The notes under the pieces were generated by a model, which ran no database searches, was not told the origin of the DNA, and saw only the letters and a program-made list of their open reading frames with translations. The translations under genes were made by a program, and so were the position numbers. This document shows positions 1 to 8,759 of a DNA stretch of 64,000 nucleotides, in pieces (positions within the stretch are counted from its first letter, which is position 1; each line of letters opens with the position of its first letter). Origin of the DNA: UBA6544 sp038131165. Its GTDB lineage: Bacteria; Pseudomonadota; Alphaproteobacteria; UBA8366. The stretch is from NCBI GenBank assembly GCA_038131165.1, contig JAYPOZ010000007.1:1-64000 (forward strand). The letters are read 5' to 3'.

Positions 1-206
1 GGCCTGTTCGGCTACCAGATGGGCCGAGTTTGGAAGCCATCTGGGGAATGTCGGAATACATATCGGGAACGGGTAAACCGTAGACGTGCAGGGTGGGGTA
101 TTCGGGTATTTTTGGGATACCATTTATTGCCGCTATGCATCGTTATTGAGTGGTGCGATGGAAATGTACGCTTGGTCGTGCAAATTAAGATGCAGCCGCT
201 GAACTG
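1..206. other. left-edge stretch without a clear gene
   Basis: No convincing coding sequence is visible. Short open frames exist on both strands, but none shows family-like sequence or a good ribosome binding site. The first 80 bases could be the tail of a gene that starts left of the window: one plus-strand frame stays open to a TAG near position 78. The rest is probably the leader of the gene starting at 207. Confidence 0.4.
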
Positions 207-1478
207 ATGGCAGGGTCGGCAAACTCCGTATTGGCAAGTCTTGCGCAATTATCGCCCGACTCGGACAAAGCGTCCGTGATCGCGGCGATTGATGAGGCGG
301 TGGATGATCTAGTGGCTCAGTTGAGCTCCAATTCCGGTGTTGTCGCCGATACTGAATTTCTGGAGCAGACGCAGCAAACGATCCTCTTTCTCGAAGCTTG
401 TACCGGCTTTCCGGACCCTGAATTCAACGATCACGCACGCAAGAGAATGGTCGAATTGCAGGGCTTGCTGCTAGGGGCTAGTGACGCGTCGCCGAATGAG
501 AAAAAGGCGTCGCCCGATACGGGTGGCCACGAAGTGAACGACAGCGCGCCTGCCGCCGCCGCAGCGGGATCGGAACCACCCCTCAATTTCGAGGAGGTCT
601 TCGCCGACAGTCTGTGTAAGTTCATTGCCGACCGGCTGGCATTGTTTCATACCAGTCAACCGCCCGTCGAACTCTTGGACAGGCACGATGGTCTTTTGCC
701 CTACCCGCTATCGCTAGAGTTTTCGACGGTTCTCGAAGACACCATCCGGGCGCATTTTATCGCGCCCATTCTCGCCAGCCGGAACATGAAAATTCTCGCC
801 GGTGGTGTCGGTCAGGAAGATTTGAACGAAGCCTATTTCATGGAGATTTTCAATCTTCCGAAACGGGAGAACGTGGTGCGGACCTTATGGAGCAGCCAGT
901 GGGGTGTCGTCAAAGTGGCGCTGCAGAACCAGCAAAGCGTGCAGGCGCAGGCTGCCAAGGGACCGGCGGGCGGTCGTGGAAAAGCGAAACAAGGCTTGCT
1001 CGGCAGAATGTTCGGCAAGAAGGAAAAGGCGCCGCGAGGGCCCGTTCAACCCGCGGCCGGGTCGGACACGGCTGTAGGACTGGCGATATGGGAGGCGATT
1101 ACGGAAGGGAAGGGCAAGGAATACGATCCGCCCCTCCCGGAAGAGATCGGCTTGTTCGATGCATTGTTCGATTACAAGCCTGGTGCCATCAACAAGCGAA
1201 AGGTCGCGGTCGAGCAATTGTTGCGCCAGGAGGTCGGCGAGCAGGACGCCCGCGAAGGTTCTTCGCGCCTCTATATGTCGCGCATGGTAATGGAGCTACC
1301 GCCGCATTGCGGTGAATTGATAGCGCTATGGGCCTATTACGAACACCATGACATTTTCTCGCCGGAAGTGCTGAAAGCGTATTTGGCAAGCCAGGCGACC
1401 AGCGAAGGCGCTCGTCGCGCGGCCCTACCGCTTTTCCTGCGCTGGGTGCCGGATCCGATCGGCCGCGGTGAAGAGTAA
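207..1478 (+). CDS. hypothetical protein, 423 aa
   Basis: I do not recognise this protein. It has an acidic, helix-rich N-terminal third, then an Ala/Ser/Pro/Glu-rich low-complexity stretch around residues 90-125. A basic Gly/Lys/Ala linker lies near residues 245-275. The C-terminal part (about 290-423) looks globular. There is no signal peptide or membrane segment, so a cytosolic location is likely. It is the first of three same-strand genes with a cupin and a cyclase homologue, and its end lies within 50 bases of the cupin start, so cotranscription is plausible. The start at 207 lacks a strong Shine-Dalgarno. No function can be assigned. Confidence 0.7.
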   Translation: MAGSANSVLASLAQLSPDSDKASVIAAIDEAVDDLVAQLSSNSGVVADTEFLEQTQQTILFLEACTGFPDPEFNDHARKRMVELQGLLLGASDASPNEKKASPDTGGHEVNDSAPAAAAAGSEPPLNFEEVFADSLCKFIADRLALFHTSQPPVELLDRHDGLLPYPLSLEFSTVLEDTIRAHFIAPILASRNMKILAGGVGQEDLNEAYFMEIFNLPKRENVVRTLWSSQWGVVKVALQNQQSVQAQAAKGPAGGRGKAKQGLLGRMFGKKEKAPRGPVQPAAGSDTAVGLAIWEAITEGKGKEYDPPLPEEIGLFDALFDYKPGAINKRKVAVEQLLRQEVGEQDAREGSSRLYMSRMVMELPPHCGELIALWAYYEHHDIFSPEVLKAYLASQATSEGARRAALPLFLRWVPDPIGRGEE

Positions 1479-1524
1479 TTCTCTGAGTACGAGATCAGAA
1501 GCGGCTATCTTTGATTGCCACGAA

Positions 1525-1830
1525 ATGAGCGATTTGATCACGAAGAATAAGTTTCCGGCGCCGGTCGACCTTGCGGCGGTGGAACGCGTATGGCGGGATC
1601 GCGGTTATTCCTGCCAGCATTTTCAGGATCCGCCAGGACGCGTTTGGAGCGATTTCGTGCACCGAACCAACGAAGTGGTCACGGTCGCCCAGGGGCGCTT
1701 GCAGGTGACAATCGAAGGGACGACCGTGCTGGCCGAGGTTGGCGACGAGGTCTTTATTCCGCGCGATGCGGTTCACACGGTTGCGAACGCGTCGGACGGG
1801 GAAACGATATGGATGTTCGGCTACGATTGA
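1525..1830 (+). CDS. small single-domain cupin protein
   Basis: This is about 101 residues and essentially one cupin barrel. The second half carries the glycine/aspartate turn VGDEVFIP and the histidine of RDAVHTV, typical of the second cupin motif. The first motif is degenerate: VHRTNEVVTVAQG has only one His, so metal binding is uncertain. Small lone cupins usually bind a metal and act as isomerases, dioxygenases or ligand sensors; nothing here says which. The ATG at 1525 is chosen. A GTG at 1468 in the same frame would overlap the upstream gene and add 19 residues unlike a cupin. Confidence 0.75.
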   Translation: MSDLITKNKFPAPVDLAAVERVWRDRGYSCQHFQDPPGRVWSDFVHRTNEVVTVAQGRLQVTIEGTTVLAEVGDEVFIPRDAVHTVANASDGETIWMFGYD

Positions 1831-1972
1831 GCCACCGCATTATCCGCGAACGCAAAGCGGTCCATCGTCTGCCCGCTGGAGAAGCCGATCTTATACTTCT
1901 TGCACCTGGATTCGTTCCCGGAGAAGATGAATTGACGTATTTTTCAGTGCTGTTGCCAAAACTGTTCACGAT

Positions 1973-3229
1973 GTGCCGAACATGAGCGGAGATGGTTTGC
2001 ATCCAAGGCGAGGGTCGTTTGCCGAATCCTTGGCGTATACGGCGCAGGAGCATTTCGAACGGCTCGATCAGGCGCTCCATTCGCTATGGAAACTCGGCCG
2101 CAATGTGATCTTGATCTGGGCGCCGCGCGAGACCGGAATCGAAGTTCTCGTCCTGCCGAACTATGAAATCGCGGCGCTCGCGAGTCGGGGCAATCCAAAA
2201 CAGCAGGGACAATGTGGCACGGCGCTTGATCGCCGCATTCATCAGGAAAGCACGTTCATCGATACCGTTATCGGCGGGCCGAAACTCGTAGAATTCGCGG
2301 AACTGGGTCGTATCGCCGACACCCTGGGCTTTCCGACTCAGTATATCGACCTGCCGTTTTCGCCCGGCGTGGACGTCGGCTTGCGGATGATCGACGCATT
2401 GGTGCGCCGTTACAGCCTTTCCTATGTCGAAGATCGCGCGGTCGCTCTCTTCGACATCGTCAATTTCTCTCTGTTCTCGCCGCTCGAGCAGGTGACTCAA
2501 CTCAACAGTCTTGCCTATTCGGTCAATTCCGCGCACAGCAAAATGTTGCAGCGGGAGATCGATATTAATTTTGCCCGGAGCACCACAGGAGACGGATTCT
2601 ATATTTGGAACCGCGATCGCAGCATCCAGGCGAATGTGAACTTGTACCACTTCATGCACCTGGTTCTGGCCGATAACGCCATCGCCCGGACCAAGGCGAA
2701 GCAGCGGAACGCGGTCCCCTTGCTGCGCACATGTTTCGATATCGGCGGCCATTACGAGTTCTATCAGTCGGAAGGCCTGTCGCCGACGGTCTACAGCTAT
2801 ATTGTTGGCGATGTAACCATCGAGCTTGCGCGGATGATTGATAAGGCGGTACCCGGCCAGATCATGGTCGGCGATTTTCGGGTCGAGATGCCCGACGTGG
2901 ATAAGGACATGCCGCGGTCGATATCTTCGACGGAGTTTATCGAAAAAACTCAGGAGACCCTCAGTAAACTGCAGGGCCTGGTACTTTCGGGCGATGAGAT
3001 CAATTCGATTCAGTGCTATCTGACCGGGGAGCGGAATGCCGAGGGAGGATTCGGCATTAAGAAGTATCTGCTGCACGACAAGCATGGCCGCACGCGGCAT
3101 ATTTACAATGCGAAAGTGAATATCTATCGGCAAAAGGCGGATCCGATTTACCTTGGCGTCCAGGATAAGGATCTGACCGCTTTCGAGACCGAAAATTCGG
3201 GCGAGTTCGCATTCTCGGCGGCTGATTAG
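1973..3229 (+). CDS. class III adenylate/guanylate cyclase-like protein
   Basis: The central region resembles a class III nucleotidyl cyclase catalytic domain. FDIVNFS around residues 160-166 and TGDGFY around 205-210 supply the two metal-binding aspartates (D161, D207). GDVTIELAR around 279-287 matches the segment that normally reads GxxVNxAxR. The transition-state Arg is present (R287), but the usual Asn is Ile (I283), so activity may be reduced or altered. Residues 1-150 form an unrecognised domain that could be regulatory. There is no transmembrane segment, so it is probably a soluble enzyme. The start is a GTG at 1973 or an ATG at 1982; neither has a clear Shine-Dalgarno. It follows the unknown protein and the cupin on the same strand. 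Confidence 0.7.
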   Translation: MPNMSGDGLHPRRGSFAESLAYTAQEHFERLDQALHSLWKLGRNVILIWAPRETGIEVLVLPNYEIAALASRGNPKQQGQCGTALDRRIHQESTFIDTVIGGPKLVEFAELGRIADTLGFPTQYIDLPFSPGVDVGLRMIDALVRRYSLSYVEDRAVALFDIVNFSLFSPLEQVTQLNSLAYSVNSAHSKMLQREIDINFARSTTGDGFYIWNRDRSIQANVNLYHFMHLVLADNAIARTKAKQRNAVPLLRTCFDIGGHYEFYQSEGLSPTVYSYIVGDVTIELARMIDKAVPGQIMVGDFRVEMPDVDKDMPRSISSTEFIEKTQETLSKLQGLVLSGDEINSIQCYLTGERNAEGGFGIKKYLLHDKHGRTRHIYNAKVNIYRQKADPIYLGVQDKDLTAFETENSGEFAFSAAD

Positions 3230-3277
3230 CATGAGCGTGTTCAGCGTTTCGCAACGAGGGCGACCCGGTGTGAGGGC

Positions 3278-4585
3278 ATGACGGAATTCTTAGCGAGGAG
3301 AAGCGTTTTCGTGCGGCCTTTGCTTCTCATGGCCGCATTCTTTGCGGTTTCGTCCTGCGGGCTCGACGACCGACGGCCGGGGCCCGATGCCATAGCGGCG
3401 GCGAGCCAGATCGCCGCCGATATCACCGCCCACCGTGCCGCTGCCGACCTCGGGGCCGAGTTGTCGAGTCCGGCGCTGGCCACCTTTGCCCGCGTCTTCG
3501 AACGGGTGCGCCAGGACTACGTGCGCCCCGTGACCGATCAGGCGCTGCTGTCGGCGGCCCGTTCCGGGCTGAGAGAAGCCTATCCGGATCCCAAGGGCGT
3601 CGATGACGGCAAACTGGTCATGGCGGCGGTCGACGGCATGCTCGGTTCCCTCGACCGGTACAGCACCTATCTCGATCCGTCGGATCTCAAAGCCATGCGG
3701 GATCGCATCCGCGGCGAGTTCGGCGGCCTCGGAATTCGAGTCAAAAAGCACGATGAAGGGCTGAAGATCGTCTCGCCGATCGATGGCACGCCTGCCGATC
3801 GAGCCGCGCTGAAGGCAGGCGACATTATCACCCATGCGGACGGCAAGGCCTTGAAACCGTTATCGCTCGGTGCGTCCGTTAGACTGCTGCGGGGGGCCGT
3901 CGGGGAGGCCGTCCGATTGACGATCCTGCGCCCTGAAGCAGCCCCTTTCGACGTCACCGTGACGAGAGACGTCATCAAGGTGGTAGGGGTGCGTTGGCGG
4001 ATCGAAGGCGATGTCGGGTATATCCGGGTCAGCGAGTTTACCCGCCACATCAGCCGGCGTGTCGAAGACGCCGTCGAAATGATCCGCGCCCGGGCCGGGC
4101 GTGACCTGAAGGGCTTTGTCTTGGATTTGCGCAACAATCCGGGCGGTCCCTTCGACGAAGCCGTCTACATGTCCGACGCCTTTCTGGAAAGCGGTCGGAT
4201 TGTCTCGACCCAAGGGCGCGACAAGGAGACGAGCCACGAGGCCGAACCGGGTGATGTCTCAGGCGGAAAGCCCATCGTCGTCCTGATCAACGGGGGATCG
4301 GCGTCGGCCTCCGAGATCGTGGCAGGCGCGCTTCAAGATCATCGGCGCGCGGTGCTCATGGGGGACCGCAGTTTCGGCAAGGGGACGGTCCAAAGGTTGA
4401 TCCCGCTGGGCGGCGGCGACGCCCTGCGACTCACGACCGCAATATACCTCACGCCTTCCGGCGCCTCTGTGGACGGCGGCATCGCGCCCGATGTCGCGGT
4501 CAAATCGGATGAGAGCCGCGAGGGTGACGAACAGCTGGAACGGGCCCTCGAGACGGTCCGGGAAATGGCTAGAGCCCGCTCGTGA
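3278..4585 (+). CDS. S41 family C-terminal processing peptidase, lipoprotein
   Basis: A periplasmic carboxy-terminal processing protease of the Ctp/Prc type, which cleaves the C-termini of envelope proteins with a Ser-Lys dyad. Residues 9-27 form a lipoprotein signal ending in a lipobox (AVSSC, C27), so the protein should be membrane-anchored. A PDZ domain spans about 145-228, with the family loop GGLGIRV. The protease domain follows: S343 in GGSASASE and K368 in SFGKGTVQ are 25 residues apart, as in the plant D1 processing protease. The 435-residue length is usual. The 3' end overlaps the convergent YkgJ-type gene by 17 bases. Confidence 0.92.
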   Translation: MTEFLARRSVFVRPLLLMAAFFAVSSCGLDDRRPGPDAIAAASQIAADITAHRAAADLGAELSSPALATFARVFERVRQDYVRPVTDQALLSAARSGLREAYPDPKGVDDGKLVMAAVDGMLGSLDRYSTYLDPSDLKAMRDRIRGEFGGLGIRVKKHDEGLKIVSPIDGTPADRAALKAGDIITHADGKALKPLSLGASVRLLRGAVGEAVRLTILRPEAAPFDVTVTRDVIKVVGVRWRIEGDVGYIRVSEFTRHISRRVEDAVEMIRARAGRDLKGFVLDLRNNPGGPFDEAVYMSDAFLESGRIVSTQGRDKETSHEAEPGDVSGGKPIVVLINGGSASASEIVAGALQDHRRAVLMGDRSFGKGTVQRLIPLGGGDALRLTTAIYLTPSGASVDGGIAPDVAVKSDESREGDEQLERALETVREMARARS

Positions 4586-5375
4586 CGTAACTTCCGTCAA
4601 TCTTCTGCAGTTCGGATTGGGCAAAAATGGATTCGTCCGCGAGCCAGCGATCGCCAGTGTCGGGGTGATCCAATGCGATCTTAAGGGCGGCGGTCAGCTC
4701 CAGGGGCGGACATCGAAAGCCAAATTCCCGGACTGCGGTGGCCATGCCCAGCTGGGCGCTGTTGAAGAGCGTTTTGGGAACCAACAGAAAAGGTTCCTCG
4801 CGCTGTCCGCTGGTGACTTCGGCGAGGGTGGCCGAAAAGTTCCGAAAAAGAGCCTCGCAGAATCCCACATCCGACGAGAAGCCGCCCCGGCACAGAAGTG
4901 GGCGCGCCGGGTGGGCGGAACAGGCATCGGAATCGAGCAGGCCGCAGGCAAGGCTGTTTTCCAGCCGCTCTCCCGTGCTGTGCCCGGCAATCTCTTCCGT
5001 CCGTCCGGCCAGCAGCGCCCGCAGCCTCCGCACTTCTTGCGGCGAATAGGTTTCCCGGATGAATGCCGCGACGGCGACGACTTCCGGTCCCGTCACCATG
5101 ACTGTTTGATGGCAGCACCACGAACATCCCTTTTGGCAGTCGTATTTTGGCGATTCGTCCTGCAGATCGCGCCAAACTTCCTCGGCGATCCTCGCAGCGG
5201 CCGCGACCGCCCGTGTCAGAGTAGCGGGAGTCGGTTGGTCTCCCAGGATGCCGCGGCATTCCTCGTAAATCGCCTGCATGAGGGCCGGCTCGAGGAAATT
5301 GTCGGCAAAATGTCGGGCACGTTCTTGCGGGCTTGCTTTCGTCACAAACCAAGGCGCTTGATCGTCAACCGTCAT
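4569..5375 (-). CDS. YkgJ-type cysteine-cluster protein
   Basis: The protein carries the CxxxCxxCC signature (C80, C84, C87, C88), followed by cysteines at about 144, 152, 162 and 173. This is the pattern of the YkgJ/CxxCxxCC family, thought to bind zinc or an iron-sulfur cluster. Biochemical function is unknown for most members. At 268 residues it is longer than minimal members, with helical flanks at both ends. A GGGGAAG Shine-Dalgarno precedes the ATG at 5375. It is transcribed toward the S41 protease gene and overlaps its end. No other gene is obviously in its operon. Confidence 0.8.
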   Translation of the reverse strand: MTVDDQAPWFVTKASPQERARHFADNFLEPALMQAIYEECRGILGDQPTPATLTRAVAAAARIAEEVWRDLQDESPKYDCQKGCSWCCHQTVMVTGPEVVAVAAFIRETYSPQEVRRLRALLAGRTEEIAGHSTGERLENSLACGLLDSDACSAHPARPLLCRGGFSSDVGFCEALFRNFSATLAEVTSGQREEPFLLVPKTLFNSAQLGMATAVREFGFRCPPLELTAALKIALDHPDTGDRWLADESIFAQSELQKIDGSYVTSGL

Positions 5376-5436
5376 CGCTTCCCCATTCCGTTTTCACCTT
5401 GCCGCCGGATTTGGCCCCAACTTTGCAGCTACCTTT

Positions 5437-5449
5437 GTATATCATATAC
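5437..5449. promoter_or_regulatory. AT-rich palindrome upstream of ykgJ-type gene
   Basis: GTATAT-C-ATATAC is a perfect inverted repeat around one central base. It lies 62 bp upstream of the YkgJ-type start codon in otherwise GC-rich DNA. It could be an operator or part of the promoter. The symmetry is visible; the role is inference. Confidence 0.3.
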
Positions 5450-5707
5450 GCAACGATGGAGAGCGAAATGTATCCCGACGATGACCACCCGCTCGACGGC
5501 CCCCACCCGACCGATTGAACAGGGCCGCTTAATTTGCCGCCAGTGCCGGCGGTTTCCGCCGGATGACCCTGATTTTGCCTAGATTTCGCCGTATTGGCTG
5601 GCGACATTGGACGGGCTTCGTCGAGCCGTCGGTACGGTGCGACACAGACTGATCATCCAAGCGCGCCCGGCGAAGATGTCGGGTACGCGTTCATCCTCCC
5701 CAAACTC

Positions 5708-5734
5708 GGGCCGCCTTGCTTGCAAGCGCGGCCC
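5708..5734 (-). terminator. strong hairpin after the SpmAB gene
   Basis: GGGCCGC (5708-5714) pairs with GCGGCCC (5728-5734), and CTTGC pairs with GCAAG inside, giving about 12 bp with one bulge and a 2-nt loop. It sits 44 bp beyond the stop codon of the minus-strand SpmAB gene. No U-tract follows, so it may be a 3' processing or stability hairpin rather than a classical intrinsic terminator. Confidence 0.35.
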
Positions 5735-5777
5735 AACTTTTGGGCGGTGGATAAATTTTCGGCAGAAATGCCGGGTC

Positions 5778-7094
5778 TTATACAAAAAGCACGGCGCAGA
5801 TGAACACGGCGGCGGCGATGCCGGCAACGTCGGCGGTCAGACCAGCGGCAAGCGCATGGCGGATTCGGCGAATCTGCACGGCGCCGAAGTAGACCGCGAG
5901 GACATAGAACGTCGTCTCCGTCGAGCCTTGAAACGTGCTCACCAAGAAGCCGACATAGGTATCGGGCCCCGTGGCCGGATCGGCGAGAATCGACGCCAAT
6001 ATGCCGTAGGCACCCGATCCCGAGAGGGGCCGCAGGAGCGCCATCGGCAGTGCTTCCGGCGGCAGTCCGACCAGCCGGGTCATCGCCCCCAACGGCTCGA
6101 TCAGGAGTTCCATCGCGCCGCTGGCGCGAAACATGCCGACCGCGACCAGGATGGCGACCAGATAGGGAATGATGCGAATGGCGACCTGGAAGCCGTCCTT
6201 GGCGCCTTCGACGAAGACTTCGTAGACCCGCACGCCCCGGGCCATGCCGAACCCCAAAAGCGCCATCATCAGGCCCGGCACGATCCAGGGGGAGACCGCG
6301 CGACCGTAGAGGATCGCCAGTGGGATCAGCGCGACGATGCAAAGCAGCGCCAGCGCCGAGACCCATCCCGGATAGGCTTGGCCTGTATCGGCGGCGGCGG
6401 CGGCCTCTGAGATGGCACTTTCTTCCGGCAAAGCCGCTTCCGGGCCCGCGGATTGCGGTGCCAGGGCCGAGACGGCCGGCTCGATCGGAAACCAGCGTTG
6501 ATAGAGCTTTGCCGATAGGATGGCGACAATCGTGGAGCATAAGGTCGCGAACAGGGTCGTCGGCAGGATCGCCGCCGGTTCGATGGAGCCCGAGGCGGCC
6601 CGCAGCGCGATGACGCCGGTGGGCAGAAGGGTCACGCTCGACGTATTGACGGCGAGAAAAAGCACCATGGCATTGGTCGCCGTCCCCTTGTGGGCGTTCA
6701 GCTTGTCCAATTCCTGCATCGCCCGGATGCCGAACGGCGTCGCCGCATTGCCCAGCCCCATCACGTTGGCGGACATGTTCATGATTATCGCCCCCATGGC
6801 GGGATGTTCCGCCGGCACGTCCGGGAACAACCGAATCATCAAGGGGCGCAGCAGCCGGGCGATGATGGTCAGCAATCCGCCTGCTTCCGCCACCTTCATC
6901 AGACCCAGAAACAGCGACATGACGCCGACGAGGCCGATGGCCAGCGTCACGGAATCCGACGCCGTGTCGATCATTCCGGTGGCCAGGGCCTCCATGGGTT
7001 GGCCCGTATCCGGTGCCGCCGGGACGACGGTAATCTGGCGATAGGCCGCGACGCAGAACGAAATGAGGACGATGCCGAAGAAGACCGCGTTCAC
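5778..7094 (-). CDS. SpmA-SpmB fusion, nucleoside recognition (Gate) domain membrane protein
   Basis: A polytopic inner-membrane protein of 438 residues with two nucleoside-recognition (Gate) domains. The first half (about 1-200) resembles Bacillus spore maturation protein SpmA, including the segment around MNMSANVMGLGNAATP. The second half (about 245-438) resembles SpmB. Fused homologues occur in non-sporulating proteobacteria, where the transported substrate is unknown. A low-similarity, Ala/Glu/Pro-rich linker near 210-240 joins the halves. The start is a GTG 6 bases after the stop of the phosphoesterase-HAD gene, so it is very likely the last gene of that operon. Confidence 0.88.
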   Translation of the reverse strand: MNAVFFGIVLISFCVAAYRQITVVPAAPDTGQPMEALATGMIDTASDSVTLAIGLVGVMSLFLGLMKVAEAGGLLTIIARLLRPLMIRLFPDVPAEHPAMGAIIMNMSANVMGLGNAATPFGIRAMQELDKLNAHKGTATNAMVLFLAVNTSSVTLLPTGVIALRAASGSIEPAAILPTTLFATLCSTIVAILSAKLYQRWFPIEPAVSALAPQSAGPEAALPEESAISEAAAAADTGQAYPGWVSALALLCIVALIPLAILYGRAVSPWIVPGLMMALLGFGMARGVRVYEVFVEGAKDGFQVAIRIIPYLVAILVAVGMFRASGAMELLIEPLGAMTRLVGLPPEALPMALLRPLSGSGAYGILASILADPATGPDTYVGFLVSTFQGSTETTFYVLAVYFGAVQIRRIRHALAAGLTADVAGIAAAVFICAVLFV

Positions 7095-7100
7095 GGTGCT

Positions 7101-8759
7101 TTATGCCTTGCTGTCGTCGAATGCGCGAAGCGCTTCGTGCAGGGCGCCGACGTCGCTGACCCGGAGTGTGGGTACGACCTCGCCGCTATTGGCGTTGCCG
7201 CTCTCGACCATCACCGAACGGAGCCCCGCCGCCTCGGCGCCGGCGATATCCGTCTCCGCGGTATCGCCGACCATGATGGTATGCTCAGGCGCGAGCCCGA
7301 ACCGCGTCAGCGCCTGGCGGAAGATACCTGGCTGCGGCTTGCCGATCACCGTCGCCCGTGCTCCGCCGGCGGCCTCGATGAAGGCCTGCACCGCGCCCGC
7401 ACCGGCGCGGATGCCGGTCTCTATGGGTACCGTCCTGTCGGGATTGGTGACGATCAACCGGGCCCCGTTTCGGACGTGGACGGCCGCGTCCGACAGGCGC
7501 TGCAGGGTGAGCGACAGATCGATGCCGGCGACGACGAATTCCGGAGTATCGCTCTCGACCAGGCCGGCGGCGCGCAACTCGTTGCGGAGGGCCTCACCGC
7601 CGACGGCGAAGACCGCGGCGCCGGGTCTTGTCTCCGCGACATGGTGGGCCGCGGCCCAGCCGGACGTGATGATCCGATCGCCCGGCAGATTGATTCCCAT
7701 GGCCGCAAGTTTTTGCGAATACTCGGCGCCGGTTTTCAGCGCGTTGTTGGTGATGGCGCCGACGGTGCGGCCGCTTTCGGCGAGATAAGCGAAAAGCTCA
7801 GGCGCACCTGGAATGACATCCTCTCCCCGGTAGACAACGCCGTCCAAATCGAACAGAACACCCTTCACATTTGCAAGCGGCGCGCCTTGATGCTGCTCCG
7901 CATGCCGCCGCCGCAGGACCTCGAAACTCGGCAGTGGCGGCACCCACCGGTCTCGGGATTCCCGCAGGGGCAACCGCATCTCTATGGGATCGGCCCCATG
8001 GCATTGCCAATGGATGTCCCCGCCGATCTCGAGCGTCGACCAGGCCCCTGCCGGCTCCGGCGCGGTCGTGTAACTTTCGCTCAGCGATTGCAGCGAAAGA
8101 TAGGGAATGCCGTCCACTGTGTTCGCCTTGTTCCAATGCACATGGCCCGCCACGCACAACACGACATTGCCGGCCTCGACGAGAGTCTTTCGGATCGCCG
8201 CGGTTTCCTGATATTGGGCGAATTGCGGATTGGCCTCGAAATAGTAATTTCCCGTCATCGCCGCGCCGTCGAGCGGCACATGGGTGAACACAATGGCCGG
8301 AAGCGCCGTCGCGGCGAGATCGGCGGCCAGCCAGTCGAGGTCCGCCTTCGGTAGGCGGAACCCTTCGCGCGCGTCGATTTGCGCGTCGGCCTGCCAGAAC
8401 ACCAGATGGTACCCCTTGATATCCATGCTCTCGCTGGCCAGGGAGACGCCGAGCAGCGCTTCGCCTTCCGCCGCCGTCATGAATTCGAGGTCGTGATTGC
8501 CGAGAAGGTGGCGCCGCGGCACACCGACCCGCTGGAAGGCGCCCGCCACATCGGCGGTCAATTGCCGGTCGGCTTCCGGATTCCGGTCGCTGATCCGGTC
8601 GCCGAGATCTATCACGAGATCGGCGTCCCAACCGTTGGCGAAATCGATGAATTCGCCAAGCAGTCGCATCGCTTCCGGTCCCATCTTGGTCTTGGACGGC
8701 GGGCCGTGATGGATGTCGGTGACGAGGGCGAGCTTTAGCTTCTTGGAGGGCGGGTTCAC
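7101..8759 (-). CDS. metallophosphoesterase - HAD class IIA phosphatase fusion
   Basis: Two complete phosphatase modules lie in one 552-residue chain. The N-terminal half (about 10-250) is a calcineurin-like metallophosphoesterase with all motifs: TDIHHG, LGDRISD, GNHDLE, THVPL and GHVHWN. The C-terminal half (about 295-545) is a HAD class IIA (NagD-like) phosphatase with FDLDGVVYRG, ITNNA, IGKPQP and VGDTAETD. A GTG at 8759 is preferred over an ATG at 8813: its GTGA overlaps the DinB stop by 4 bases, while the longer form adds 18 residues before the first beta strand. The substrate is unknown; phosphorylated small molecules are typical of both families. Confidence 0.88.
   Translation of the reverse strand: MNPPSKKLKLALVTDIHHGPPSKTKMGPEAMRLLGEFIDFANGWDADLVIDLGDRISDRNPEADRQLTADVAGAFQRVGVPRRHLLGNHDLEFMTAAEGEALLGVSLASESMDIKGYHLVFWQADAQIDAREGFRLPKADLDWLAADLAATALPAIVFTHVPLDGAAMTGNYYFEANPQFAQYQETAAIRKTLVEAGNVVLCVAGHVHWNKANTVDGIPYLSLQSLSESYTTAPEPAGAWSTLEIGGDIHWQCHGADPIEMRLPLRESRDRWVPPLPSFEVLRRRHAEQHQGAPLANVKGVLFDLDGVVYRGEDVIPGAPELFAYLAESGRTVGAITNNALKTGAEYSQKLAAMGINLPGDRIITSGWAAAHHVAETRPGAAVFAVGGEALRNELRAAGLVESDTPEFVVAGIDLSLTLQRLSDAAVHVRNGARLIVTNPDRTVPIETGIRAGAGAVQAFIEAAGGARATVIGKPQPGIFRQALTRFGLAPEHTIMVGDTAETDIAGAEAAGLRSVMVESGNANSGEVVPTLRVSDVGALHEALRAFDDSKA

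Larger units (their letters stand above)
5376..5777. other. 402-bp intergenic region with palindromes
   Basis: No gene is supported here. The region separates two minus-strand genes. It holds the upstream region of the YkgJ-type gene, including a 13-bp palindrome at 5437-5449. A 7-bp hairpin with a TTT loop lies at 5546-5562, and a strong hairpin at 5708-5734 follows the SpmAB gene. A 20-codon plus-strand frame at 5456-5518 (acidic, Asp/Pro-rich) has no clear ribosome binding site and is not called. Confidence 0.5.

Noticed and set aside
19..207. 62-codon plus-strand frame at the left edge
   Set aside because: Composition is unlike neighbouring genes, there is no Shine-Dalgarno, and it ends at the start of the next gene.
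2084..3232. 382-codon minus-strand frame
   Set aside because: It is antisense to the cyclase-like gene, which has clear domain motifs. The minus product has none.
5456..5518. 20-codon ORF, acidic and Pro-rich
   Set aside because: No ribosome binding site, no conservation that can be judged, and it runs out of the palindrome upstream of the YkgJ-type gene.
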